Origin: Trematomus loennbergii
Taxonomy: Eukaryota > Chordata > Actinopteri > Perciformes > Nototheniidae
NCBI GenBank assembly: GCA_012861695.1
Contig: JAAOOA010001109.1
Coordinates: 1-64,000, forward strand
DNA: 64,000 nt
Direction: 5' to 3'
Positions 11,188-22,756 of this stretch are shown in pieces (within the stretch, counting starts at the first letter, position 1; every line of letters begins with the position of its first letter). Below the pieces are notes generated by a model. That model saw only the letters and a program-made list of their open reading frames with translations. It was not told the origin of the DNA and did not search any database. The position numbers were made by a program, and so were the translations under genes.

Positions 11188-11741
11188 CGAGTATAATGGA
11201 TTATTATTGTTATCACTGTACAATGTTTTCTTAATTTTGTTTGAGCCAAACACCAACAGTCTTTATTTAAAGTTGTATTTATTGTTTCTGCCCCAAATTC
11301 TGCCTCATGCTGACAAATGTTTCTAAAACCTTTTGTGGGTCATAACGACAGAAGTTCAGTTTGTTCTGTTTTAATGTTTTACAGCCTTCAGTATCAGCAG
11401 GGAGGGGTTTATTATCACTGACGGTAACAACCAACATAACCAGTAAATAATCAACTCACCTGGAGGGAAAGGCTCACGTATTAAACGCACAGACTTTCAT
11501 TCTTTAAAAAACCAACCACAACTTTTCCCAGGTTTTAACTACAGAGCTGTTTCCCTTCTTCTATTCTATCCTGCTTTTTGCCTTTGCTCTCTCATATGGA
11601 GGGAAACTATGCTTTAAGAAATCGAAATATCATTAATATATTAACTTCTTACACTGTGTTACCTTGGATTATCCAAAACATGGAGAAAATTATTGATTAA
11701 ATAATAATAATCGTTATTTTGTGGGTGAATTATTCCCTTAA
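10698..11741. other. Intergenic block with a (TG)n tract
   Basis: AT-rich DNA without a supported gene. A (TG)n tract with GAGAGAGG interruptions covers 10954-11187. From about 11655 the sequence matches 46280-46352 of unit 2. Confidence 0.7.
10954..11187. repeat. Interrupted (TG)n microsatellite
   Basis: About 230 bp of TG repeats with several GAGAGAGG(G) interruptions that themselves recur. Confidence 0.95.
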
Positions 11742-12121
11742 AGGTGGGGTAGGTAAGTTTGAGAAACCGGCTCGAGATACACTTTTTGTTATATTCCATG
11801 GAATGCTCTTAACATCCCGATAGCAATGAATATCTTAAGTGCTTTGACAAAAAACCCATAAAAAAAATGTCATCTGTGGAAGCCGTAGTACTGTAAAAAG
11901 CACGACCAATCATTTTAGCCGGCCCTGCTAAAATAACTTTATGGCCTACCTGCCTGTCAGCCTTCCATCTGTGCACAAACTTATCTCGTGCCCTCATTGG
12001 TCATGTGCGCGTTCGTGTGTGGGAGGAGGGGCTCTGTAAGGAAGTGGCAGATTTTTTCCGGTTGTGTATTTTCAAATTCTAGCGATCTCGAGCCGGTTTC
12101 TCAAACGTACCTACCCTACCT
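11742..12121. mobile_element. TTAA-flanked MITE, 380 bp (unit 0)
   Basis: Ends AGGTGGGGTAGGTAAG and its near inverse complement (inverted similarity about 37 bp, through GAAACCGGCTCGAGAT) are flanked by TTAA (11738-11741, 12122-12125). TTAA targets fit piggyBac- or Kolobok-type transposition; the superfamily is not settled. Other copies: 46353-46713 and, inverted and truncated, 18655-18966. Confidence 0.8.
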
Positions 12122-12125
12122 TTAA

Positions 12126-13781
12126 TAAACAAGTCAGTTAATTCAAATGTTTTGCCTCTTTAAACTAATTCAGTTATATTTATATAAATTATAAATAAAA
12201 TATATATTCTAGTTGATATCTTTAGGTTAAAAAGAATTACCCTATTCACCTGTAGTGTCTCGCCTTAAATTCAATCCTTGCATCCCTCATTTGCGTTTTA
12301 AGAGCAATGGGACGTCACGTGAAGCGACGTCCGTTTGTGATGACGCCGCACAGCTGATCGTCTGACAGCAGCCAGCTCTGTCCCCATTTTTTTCACAAAT
12401 ACCCCCGCCTCTGTTAGTGCACATTTACTGACACAAACATTTGTATCATCTGTTCAGATAAATAAAATAAAATAAGAACTCGTTCTCAAAAAAGATAAAC
12501 GCCATTCTTAAAATGTATAAACGAACAATAGTTTGATTAATATTGATTTGAGTGCACAAAAGAATGAAAATTATTGAGAGAAGAAAAAGAGATATGTTAT
12601 CTATCAAAACCCAGTTAGATTAACATTCATTGGATTGTCCAATCAGTGAGCGATACACAGTAAGGGGGCGGGCGAGTGGCTGAGAATTTCACCGGAGGAT
12701 GGTCTGGTGGTTCCTCCGTTATCGCTCCTTCATCCTCGGTCCTCCGGCACAAATAAGGGCAATAGGGCGCTACTCAAGATGGCACAGACAAATCAACTTC
12801 CCGTGATACAGAGGACCGAGGAAATGAAAAATAAGAGAAGTGAGAAGCTGCCAGGGAGATCGCTCTTCTGGAGTGAAGAGAGCGGAAATAATGATATTGC
12901 AAGTTAGAAACGTAAGATGCATTTTGACAGAAAAGACGGACAATTGGGGCGAAATATCCTGCATTAGAATGTCCGAAAGTCCACCATTAACACCTTAGTC
13001 CCTTCTCGTCAACGAAAACAAAATATACATTTCGTCATAGTTTTTATTATCAAGAATACATTTTTAGCTCATCATCGTCTCGTCTGAGTCATGTAAAAAA
13101 GGTCGTTGACGAACATTTTTCGTCATAGTTTTCGTTGACGAAATTAACACTGCACTACTTGCACTCAGTCAGTCAGACAGTTGAATGTCAGTGAGTTCTT
13201 TTTGTGCTCAAGTCAGTAAGGCATCTATCAACAGACTTTAAGATCCCTCATTAGTGCAAATACTCAGTTGTTAAGTCAATTAGTTTGTCATTCAGCACAG
13301 AAACAACCTGATACACTACTTCCAGTATAATTCAATGAACACATTGAAATATAACATGGCCTTTGACCTCATTCACACAGTACAACTGAAGTATTCTTAG
13401 ACAGATTGTGTGTGTTGGGACGTACTATGAGATTGCACATTTGTTCACTGTCTCATAGCATATGTTAGTTTACTCAGTGCAGACAGGTTGTATTGAACCT
13501 TGCAGACACTGCCCTTATTTTAACCTCTTATTCCTTGAGCCCACTCCCTATTAGAGAACGTGCTATTCAAGCATTGTGTTGCTAACAGGTGAAGGTATGT
13601 CACCATTGAGGCGAGACACTGTTGTTGTAAAACATTGTTTTTTTTGGTTGTCAGTTTTGAAAGTTTGGGCTCTTTTGATTCCTACCTCAAAATGAGTTTC
13701 ACTCCCATCTGTACTCTGAGTGGTTTGTTCATATATCACCAATAGCCAGATTTATAGACTGATTATTCATGATTGCGTTAA
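12126..13781. other. Intergenic block between MITEs, unit 0
   Basis: No supported gene. About 12339-13054 is absent from the matching place in unit 2 (near 46928). Near 13110-13155 lies TTCGTTGACGAAATTAACAC, which looks like the end of a further DNA transposon, with an inverted partner motif near 13005-13040. From 13150 on the sequence matches units 1 and 2. Confidence 0.55.
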
Positions 13782-14540
13782 AGGGCCCATGTCATGGCCA
13801 TTTCCACTGATCATAATTCCATTGTTGAGGTATACTAAAATAGATTTATATTGTGCATTTTTCCAAACTCACATTGGTTTCTCATACAGCATCTCTGTAA
13901 ACTACGTGTATTCACTGAATTTCACTCTCTGCCTTTAACGGCTCGTTGTAGCTCCAATAGCTCCAGCCCCCACCCGTGTAGGTGTTGTTTAGGATACACA
14001 GCGAAACACAGCCAAACTCATCCTGAGCACACACAAAGTCACAGCCGGATTAAAAACAATAAGTGTGGCTTGATATTGAGTAAGAAAAAGGTTGATAAAC
14101 GCTGTGAGAATGGGTCTGCAGAGAGAATTTTGCCACAATCCCAACTGTCTGTTATCAGCCTGCAGCCAGGGAGGAGAAATCAGCAGAGTTGCTGCCTGCA
14201 CATAGAGTGTGTGTGTGAGGAAGTCCGTGGATTGGTCAATTTGAACCAATCAGTGGGGGCTTAACGTAACGGCTCTGCGGACGTAGCGTAACGGCTCCAC
14301 GGATTGGTCCATTTCGTTCCGGGTACGGCATGACATCATGCCGGAACGAAATGGAAGAATCAAATGGACAATGACGTATCTCCAACGAGGCGTTTTGGGT
14401 AGGTATTTTCTGTGTTAGAGTTTTACTCGCTACAGGGTGTACTTTGAGGGTTTGTGACTCTGCAGACCGTTTACATGCATAAAAACCTTCATAACACACA
14501 AGGGGATGGGTAATAACCGGAAAAGCATGACATGGGCCCT
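13782..14540. mobile_element. 759-bp MITE with GGGCCC ends
   Basis: Perfect 15-bp ends AGGGCCCATGTCATG / CATGACATGGGCCCT are flanked by TAA on both sides (13779-13781, 14541-14543). Units 1 and 2 show the empty site GCGTTAAGGATTAT near 36680 and 47645. The TAA duplication suggests PIF/Harbinger; a TTAA reading shifted by one base cannot be excluded. An internal palindrome lies at 14308-14355. No transposase frame is present. Confidence 0.85.
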
Positions 14541-16350
14541 TAAGGATTATAACATCTGTTTCCCTAAAAAACATGTGGAGAATAGATTTTTCTTAAAGGC
14601 TGCTGACAGTTTTTCTGGATTTATGTAGTGGTACAAACCCATATCAAAACTCCCCTCTGTAAAAACCTTTGACTCTAATAAGTCGACAATAAAACAAGAA
14701 TGTGATCCTGGTTTTAACCAGTGTACACATTTCTGTGCTGTTTCTGTATGCGTTAGTATATTTAAAGATAACATTTCAGAAAACGTGTACTGTAATAAAA
14801 AACAAAGTCATGATGTGAGTGAAACATTTTTAATTGTAATATTATTCACCATCCACCTCTTTAAAAATAATGACATTTCAAATGATAAGCTCCATCTTAT
14901 AAACAGGGCATTAATAAAATAGACTTTACAAGCATATTTCATGCAATTTTGATATTTAAAAAACCCTTTATTTATCTCCCAGTCAGACGGGACGTTTGCA
15001 GTGAGTTAGTCTCACCTGTACAGGCAGTGCTGGAGTGTGTTCAAGGTGAAGAATGAGATCATAATCATTAGAAGCAGTCCAACCAGTCAGACCGCTCTCA
15101 CTGACACAGGCTGCAGCCATCAGACACTTAGATTAGCTTAGTTTAGCATATATACTAGGAAAAGGGGGAAATAGTGAGTGACAAAATACACATTTAAGTG
15201 TACTTAATATATCTCTGTACGAAAACTGAAATGTAAAAACAATTTGGCAACTTGTTTTGGTCCCAGCAAGAAATAGCCCGACCCATAATCCCCTGTTAAA
15301 CGTCTTATTGATGTTTTTACTCCTCTGATTTGGTATGGATTAAACAAACTGGATTCAGAGCTGCTGATAGGTGGATTTTGTTACCTTTGGACAGGCTGGC
15401 TTTGTCTTCCCTGTTTCCAGTCTTTATGCTAAGCTAAGCCAGTTGATGGCCTTATTTCTAACAAACATATACAGCAATCTTAATATCTATGATCAGCTGA
15501 TCCAAGAGGGTTTTAAATAGTTTATAAAGCTTCAGAAGAACCAAATCTATCAGACAAATGTAGTTAAGTAGAAATGGAAATAGTTAAGTACATTTTTTTA
15601 AGATACTTTCCCTAAGTTGAGAACTAGTGAAAACTGTACTTCAGTAAGTACATTTAAAAAAACACAAAATAACATTCTTTGTTCCTTTTTTTAATCCATT
15701 GAGGCTTTGTTCAAACTTTACAAGCAGTGTGCAGAGAGGTGGACGAAATACAATTAACATAACACAACAGACAGCTGAGATGTAACATTTACATTTCCCT
15801 GGTTTGTGAAACCACTGCAGCCTAATGTTTAATGATCAGATTGTTGATTCTCCAAGTAACTGTAAATACATTTTGTACCAATATACTATAATTCAATAAT
15901 CAATCCTGAACTTCCCCTTTAAAACACACCAGAGACCCATCATTTTCCCCTCAATTGAAAATTATAAAAAAAATATATACAGTATTTTACTAATGAAAAA
16001 GGAGTGCATTACTTCCACTAGTAATGTGTGCAAGTATGAAACACTTTTTGAACACACAATTCTGAGACAATAAATACTTTTCTTGTCCCCCTGACATATA
16101 AAGAAGTGGCAAAAGTTTATTTCTGAGTAAATAGTTTTCTGATCACTTCAAGTCATGACGGCAGGAGTGCAATCCGTAGAATAAACTAGAGTACATTAGA
16201 ACATACTTCAGTATTTTATGTGTTTTTATGCGTCTCATCAAGGTGAACCATATGTGATCAGATTCTGAAAATTAACAATGTGTACAATGTACTTCCCCAT
16301 TTATTACATTTAGTGAGAGTGAATCTTTCTGTAAAAATCAAATGGTTGTT
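14541..16350. other. TRIM A 3' flank, duplicated block
   Basis: No supported gene. It shares long stretches with 36675-39092, 47640-49454 and 53746-54965, including TTTCCAGTCTTTATGCTAAG, a motif I associate with dispersed fish repeats. A possible poly(A) signal for TRIM A (AATAAA on the minus strand) is at 16305-16300, about 50 bp past the stop. Confidence 0.7.
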
Positions 16351-17979
16351 CTACTCAGTGTGATTGACAGGAGAGATGATCAGAGGGGCAGAGTTTTTAC
16401 CACCTCATTAAGACAGGGACTAAAGTATGGGTAGAGTTTCTCTTTGAAGCAGCAGCCAGTGAAGGAGTAGATCAGAGCTGCAGCATCAACATCATAAAAG
16501 GAGACCAGACCCTCCTCATAATCCACAAACACCCCCACCTTCTCAGGCTGAGACTTCAGAGAGAGACGGACTGAGGACCAGCAAAGCTTGTACTCATTTT
16601 TTCCTCAAACCTATCGTCCAGTAACCTTCTGAGGAGTCAGTGTGATTTCCCTTCCTGTTGATCGACTCTCTGGCCACTCCTAAATCCACTCAGTCTTCCC
16701 TTTAACCTGAACCTCGTAATAAAATCTTCCTGAAGAGAAACTCTGCTTTGCTAAGACACAGCACAAGTATCAAATCTCTCTGGATTGTCTGGGAGATTCT
16801 TCTCACATCACCAAGTTTAACTTGTTTTCCATCATCAGACAGGATGAGTAGGTGTGCTGTATCAGGATCAAGAGTCACCTCCACCTCATACTGCTGGACC
16901 CTCTTCAGCTCCACCTCAAGCAGCTTCTTCATCTGTTTACTGAGCGTCTCCTCCAGCTGAGTCACAGCTCTCCTCACAGTCCCCTCATATGAAGGTGGAC
17001 GGACCCTGACTTCTGTCCAGTTCTTGGTGGGTGGAGCAGCGTTCAGGGACGTGAAGCTTTGGAGGAGGTGGAGCTGGTCTTCAGAGCGTGAGAGCTGCTC
17101 CACCTCAGAGCTTCTCTTCTTCAGCTCAGAGATTTCCTGTTCCAGCTCTTTGATGAAGCCTTCAGCCTGTTCCTCTGTCTCTCTCTGCTTCTCTTTGATG
17201 GTGTCGATGAGCTCGGCCTGGCTTCTCTCAACAGACTCCTTCAGAGCGGTGAAGACCTGAACACCATCTGCTATCTCTCTGTCTGCTCCTTCCTTACTGA
17301 GCTCCACTGAGCGATTCATCTCCTGAATCTTCAGTCGTCTCTTCTGGATCATCTGCTGAATTTCAGCCTCTGTCTTCCCCAGCTCAGCCTTCTTTCCTTC
17401 ATATCCTTCTTTCAGAGGAACAACATCATGTGTCTTGTGGTCTAAAACAGTGCAGAGCATGCAGACACACACCTGGTCGGTCTTACAGAACAGCTCCAGC
17501 AGTTTATCGTGCTTCACACACATCCTGCTTTCCAGGTTCTCCACAGGGTCGATCAGCTGATGTTTTGAAGCCTGCATTTCAGATGAGGCTCCAGGTGAGT
17601 CTCACAGTAGGAGGCCAGACACACCAGGCAGGACTTCAGGGCCTTCAGTCTGGTTCCAGTGCAGACGTCACAGGGAACTTCTCCTGGTTTGACAACTTGT
17701 TGCTCTGAGCTGCTGCTGCTGGCTTTCTGTTGAGCTGACTGTCTGAACTGAGCAGCCATCTCAGAGATGAAAGTGTTGACCAGCAGCTCAGGTTTATGTT
17801 GAAAACTTCTTTCAGTTGGGACACTGACTCGGGACATTTCTATCCCAGTGTTCAGAGATGCAGGCTTTACAGAAGTTGTGTCCACATGGTGTGCTGACTG
17901 GATCAGTGAACACATCCAGACAGATGGAGCACAGAAACTGATCTTCAGTCAGCAGACAGCTGGCAGCAGACATGTCTCT
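16351..17979 (-). pseudogene. TRIM A: bloodthirsty-related RING/B-box/coiled-coil/B30.2 gene, frameshifted
   Basis: A TRIM-type E3 ubiquitin ligase in one large coding exon with ATG at 17973 after a CAG acceptor. The RING has C15, C18, C30, H32, C35, C38 and C51, but a one-base loss turns the last zinc-binding Cys into a stop near 17815. Then come a B-box1-like segment (CDVCTGTRL...[12 protein letters not shown]), a B-box2 ([12 protein letters not shown]...), a long coiled coil ending ...QLEETLSKQMKKLLEVEL, and PRY-SPRY motifs ([45 protein letters not shown]). The B30.2 part is broken into several frames. The expected stop TAG is at 16353-16351. The longest open stretch, 17577-16702, holds B-box2 and the coiled coil. 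The layout fits fish btr TRIMs; the exact orthologue is unknown. Frame breaks may be real or assembly errors. Confidence 0.8.
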
Positions 17980-18654
17980 CTGAGGACAAAAGTTTGAAAA
18001 AAACACAACTGTAATTACATATTCTCTATTTGCCAGTTCATAGAGTCCTACTATGAACCCGAAATGTAAACTACCCCAACGTTTTATGTTAGAAATGACA
18101 TACATAGACCAATGACAACCAAAAACATTTAGGTTTTTTGTCTGTAAGAATTAAAATTCAAGTTCAAATGAAATCTGGAAAATCATAGCAGCATTCAGTT
18201 TAAACTCTAAGAAACACAATGTGTAAGCTCTAATACTGTTGGGGGATTTTGCCGTTGTTGAACAGAGGAGTGAAACCTCCTGCTGAGCATCACTGAATTA
18301 ATAGTTGTTAAAAAACAGTAAACGTTATCAGCTTCAAAAGGCAGACAGCAGTTACTACAGAAACAGGTTCAAAGTCAAGGCTACTTACCACAGTGTGTAC
18401 AATTATATAAGATGAAATATGTAATTGTCATGCCTTTTTATAAGCAACACTTGTAACATAACACCAGATCCCTTGCTTTGGACAGTCCAGAACAAATCTA
18501 ATATTTAGATTCTACTTTGTTTAATAAACACAATTATAAAGATCTTTTCAAATACAGGAAATATGAAAATAAGTATAAGCTAATGCTAGCTTTGACTGTA
18601 TTCTGTCTAACCTAACTTAACCAGAGTTACATTGTAGTTATACTAATCGAAACA

Positions 18655-18966
18655 AATCTGCCCCTTCCTTCAGACTTCCTTACAGAGCCCCTCCTCCAAC
18701 ACACACAAATGCGCACATGACCAATGAGGGCACGAGATAAGTTTGTGCACGAGATGGAAGGCTGACAGGCAGGTAGGCCATCCAGTTATTTTTGCCGGGC
18801 CGGCTAAAATGATTGGTCGTGCTTTTTACAGTACTACGGCTTCAGATGAAATTTGTTTATGTATTTCTTGTCAAAGCATTTAATGTATTCATTGCTATCG
18901 GGATGTTAAGAGCATTCCATGGAATATAACAAAAAGTGTTGCTGAAGTGAATTACCTACCCCACCT
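18655..18966. mobile_element. Truncated, inverted copy of the TTAA MITE
   Basis: The inverse complement of the 11742-12121 element, ending CCTACCCCACCT|TTAA at 18966. The left terminal repeat is lost. It sits in the TRIM A 5' intron. The flanking sequence AACCAGAGTT(T)ACATTGTAGTT occurs on both sides (18623 and 18969), longer than a normal TTAA duplication. Confidence 0.7.
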
Positions 18967-19157
18967 TTAACCAGAGTTTACATTGTAGTTGTATTTTTGG
19001 CTGTTGCTAATGTAAATGTTGAGGTTTTTATCTTAACTGACACATTTATATTGTATAATATTCTTTATATGGTAAAATGGATGCAATACAGTCAGATTCT
19101 GATTTTAATCCAACTCTGACTAAATATTAGTTAGTGATGTGTCTGTAGTGTACTCAC

Positions 19158-19275
19158 CAGTGTTTGCAGAGTCCTGCTGTGTTGATAAAAGCTGCTGGAT
19201 TCAGTTGAGTGTTTCTTCAGAGAAACAGAGACTTGTCTCGGCTGCTGCTCTGCTGTCGCTCAGACAAACTTCAAC
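19158..19275 (-). other. Predicted 5' untranslated exon of TRIM A
   Basis: It has the same CACTG|GTGAGTAC donor (GT at 19157-19156) as the other copies. The outer end is approximate. Confidence 0.5.
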
Positions 19276-19280
19276 TTTGA

Positions 19281-19294
19281 TTTCTGGTAAACTC
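19281..19294 (-). promoter_or_regulatory. Degenerate ISRE/GAS remnant upstream of TRIM A
   Basis: At the position of the ISRE in the other four units, this copy reads TTTCTGGTAAACTC. The GAAANNGAAACT core is lost through a small deletion and substitution, so this promoter should lack the element. Confidence 0.55.
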
Positions 19295-19810
19295 TTCTCT
19301 TACATGTGGTCCCACCTCTCAGTGGCAGTTTGCCAAGAGGGAGTGGAGGAAGAACTGTTGAGGCTTGTTATTTAACTTGTGACGATGCATTTTACAGCTG
19401 ATCCAAGAGGCTTTTCAAATAGTGTATTGAGCATAAGTAGGAATATTTTCTCAATACATAAAGGACATCTCTTTACACATCTGGAGATTTATAGTTTTAT
19501 TTAACAACGGTGTGTTATGGTCCCTGTTTAAGAGCAGCTGGTGAAACATTCCTCCTCCCTGAACAGACTGTTTGAAAATGGGTCACGTGATTGTTGACTC
19601 ACATTCAGTCAGTCTTTAGTTTATATTACAACCAGATTCATTTGTATTCACCTCTAGTTTTGGGGTTTTGGATTAGGATGTAAACTAACTACAGCTTAAA
19701 GTGTGTCAGATGAACTGATGTTGATTCTGTTCAGTTGTATTCTTTGATATGTAGTTAAATCAAATGTATATTTATGTTGCAATATATCAAAATGTATCCT
19801 AGGAACTTAA

Positions 19811-20478
19811 AGGGGACCTATCATGCAAAATGCACTTTTTGATGTCCTTTATACATAAATATGTGTCCCCGGTGTGTCAGGGAACTCACGCAGCGTCAGA
19901 AAATAAAACCCTTTCTCTTTTCCTCCGTACCCAAATCTTTTAAAAACGGGGGTACAACGAGCGGATACAGATTTGCTGCCGATATGACGTAATTTCGGAT
20001 GGTGGACCCACAGAAAGTTGCTATCAGAAACAATGCCAGAGGTGTTTTGGACGTAATCTCGTCTTTGTTTACATTAGCAAGCCTCGCTAACACTCAGAGC
20101 TAACCTGTACTGTAGAGCACATGTGTTTAAAAAGCAGGAAATAAAAAAAGGAACTCACCTTGTGATAAACACGCAAGAGAAAAAGCATTTGAGCTCCATA
20201 CTGTTTCAGAAATAATCCTTGATGTGGTTTAGAATTTAACTTTATCTCCGTAGAATTCTGATCAGGCATTAGCTCTGCCTCCTTTTTTTTTTTTTTTAAA
20301 GCTAAGGATCCTTAATCCGCGTTTCTCTAACAGGGCTGGAATAGAGGGATATGAGCGATGTCTAAAATGCATGATCTGTTTGGTATTTTGAGCAAAACAC
20401 ATCATAGACATGTTTTTATGTATTTTTATATATCTGAGACCCATAATATATGCCTTAAAATAGCATAATAGGTGCACT
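19811..20478. mobile_element. 668-bp TTAA-flanked MITE upstream of gramd4, unit 1
   Basis: Ends AGGGGACCTATCATGC and the inverse complement of GCATAATAGGTGCACT are flanked by TTAA (19807-19810, 20479-20482). The other units have the uninterrupted site GGAACTTTAATATAAT. It lies 56 bp before the gramd4 first coding exon. No transposase is seen. Confidence 0.75.
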
Positions 20479-20533
20479 TTAAATATAATAATAATAACAA
20501 TAATAATAATGATGTGTTCCTGTCCTCCTTCAG

Positions 20534-20753
20534 TCTCTGCAGTGCTGCCGGCAGTCATGTTCAGGTAGAGAACGACCGGCTAAACGGCGCCCACCATGCG
20601 GAAACATCTGGAAAGGATCTGTTTCCGGGGCCAGAGACGGGACGAGTTCCCGGATCTGGCCGATTCTCCCAACACCTCAGACACAGAGAGCAACGAGGAG
20701 GTCGTGAGCAGACCTCGAGTCTCCGCCAGAGATTCAGAGGAGCTGAGGGAGGC
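20534..20753 (+). CDS. gramd4: gramd4 first coding exon, unit 1 (interrupted)
   Basis: ATG at 20596 with GCCCACCATG context; reads MRKHLERICFRGQRRDEF and matches the other copies up to ELREA. At about 20753 the sequence switches to retrotransposon DNA, and the last ~30 bp of the exon and its donor are gone. An acceptor CAG at 20531-20533 precedes the exon. Confidence 0.75.
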
Positions 20754-21425
20754 AACTCATTCTCAACCTCCTCCTCCTCATCCAAGTTCACCTCCTTCAC
20801 CAGCAATGCCTTTTCGGGCCTGGACAGAACGTTCCTTCCACTCTTTCAGCAAGTTCACGTGGTAGGTCTGTTTGGTTTTTTTCTTCTCTGGGTGATTGAT
20901 CTCATAGGTGACTGGACCCATCTTCCGTGTGATGACATATGGCCCTTGCCACTTCGTCAAAAGCTTGCTGTTGGATGAGGGCAGCAGCAAAAGGACTTTC
21001 TGGCCAGGCTGGAACTCACGATGCCGAGCTTGCTGGTCATACCAGGTCTTCTGGCTTTTCTGGGCCGAACGCAGGTTGACTTCAGCCTCCTCCTGGTATC
21101 CTGCTAACCAATCCCTCATCTCCAGCACAAACTGCACCACTCCTCTATCAATTGGAGTGGTCGTAGGAGCCTCCCAGCCTTTTCGGAGTAGATCCAATGG
21201 GCCCTGAACCTCCCATCCATATAGCAGCTCGAATGGAGAGAATCCAGTTGAAGCCTGGGGAACCTCTCGGTAGGCAAAAAGCAGGAATGGGAGCCAGCGG
21301 TCCCAGTCCTTACCAGTGTCATCAACAAACTTCTGCAGCATCTTCTTCAGTGTCTGGTTGAATCTTTCCACCAGGCCATCATCTTGGAGCAGATGCTTCG
21401 GATACTCCCACCCGGAGGTGAGGAA
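20754..21425 (-). mobile_element. Ty3/gypsy integrase C-terminal fragment
   Basis: The minus-strand frame (open 21491-20778) carries DGLVERFNQTLKKML, the end of an integrase catalytic core. It continues with the WDRWLPFLLFAYREVPQAST and TGFSPFELLYG motifs, then a GPY-type chromodomain-like region (KLLTKWQGPYVITRK) and YHVNLLKEW. These are hallmarks of gypsy-type pol. The frame shifts near the end; no LTR or upstream reverse transcriptase is present, and the sequence above 21400 no longer matches an integrase. It is a dead fragment embedded in gramd4 exon 1, antisense to it. Confidence 0.85.
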
Positions 21426-21443
21426 CTGGGTGAAAGAGCATGA

Positions 21444-21842
21444 GCCTACAGAGGGTCTTGCGGCTGCCAAGCTGGTGCTCCAGTACATCAACGCCCACAG
21501 AGGAGGACACCTGCACGCTCAACCACTTTTACACACCAACCAGCACACCAGCCCAGGCCTGCAAAGACAGAGAATCGACCAGAGTTCTCAGGATATCCTA
21601 GCACTGCCCCAAACCAACAAAGAGCTGGTAAGGATTTCATTTGCTATTACTGCCAGCAGCCAGGCCACATAGCTTCTGTGTGTCCCCTACGCAAAGCTAA
21701 GGTCACAGGCGCTTGCTATGCACCCCGGGCAGAGTTGGGGCCCATTGGGGATCAAGAGGAACGTGTTCAACGTCATAAAGCTGTCACTGTTAATGGCCAG
21801 CAGGTCACTGCTTTGTTGGATACTGTAGCTTCATGTCTCTAG
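21444..21842 (+). pseudogene. Ty3/gypsy Gag zinc knuckle and protease fragment
   Basis: An open plus-strand frame of about 132 codons between stops contains CYYCQQPGHIASVC, a CX2CX4HX4C nucleocapsid zinc knuckle (21642-21683). It is followed by a retroviral-type protease start with LLDT.AS, in which the usual Gly after DT is Val. The frame ends just after this; protease-like sequence continues in another frame to about 21940. It points away from the adjacent integrase fragment, so the two pieces were rearranged or come from two insertions. Confidence 0.7.
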
Positions 21843-22259
21843 TGAAGCAAAGACTTGTGCCAATTGGAGCTATGGACTACAGCAGACAAACAGACATTTT
21901 GTGTGTTCACGGGGATAAGCATCCCTATCCGTGATCATTGAGATTCAAATGTGTGTGTGTGAAATGGGAAATAGAAGGGGGTAACTATGTGTTTAAGAGT
22001 GTAAAATGGAGTAAAGTACTTCAGTCAGGTAGAGAAACGTCACTAATTAAAATGTATGAATAGATGTTTTTTATTCCATTCTTGACAGATAGGTAACTTT
22101 TCATCCACTCGAAGCCTCACCGTGTTTTAAAAATGAACCAATGATTCTGAGCAGCTTGAATTCAAATCTTTGACAAACAGATATATTTAGACAGTGTGAA
22201 ATGATCTCATATCTACCTGTGTGTTCCCATGATGCACTGCTCTCAGAGGCTGGAGGATC

Positions 22260-22405
<146 letters not shown>

Positions 22406-22536
22406 TGGCAACATTTGACGTATAGGTTTATGATATCTCAAACTAACACCATCACAAACTCTACCAGCAGCTGACAGGAGGGGCATTAGTGTCACTACTT
22501 ATCTAACTACAATAAACACTGCTGATCTCCAAACTG

Positions 22537-22756
<220 letters not shown>

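Noticed and set aside
12707..12907. 66-codon plus frame in the GC-richer part of unit 0
   Set aside because: Short, no domain, no splice context; the stretch is absent from unit 2 and looks repeat-derived.
16748..17260. Ser-rich plus-strand frames opposite the TRIM coding exons (also in copies B, C and D)
   Set aside because: They are antisense shadows of the coiled-coil coding region, whose minus-strand frame has clear B-box and coiled-coil motifs.
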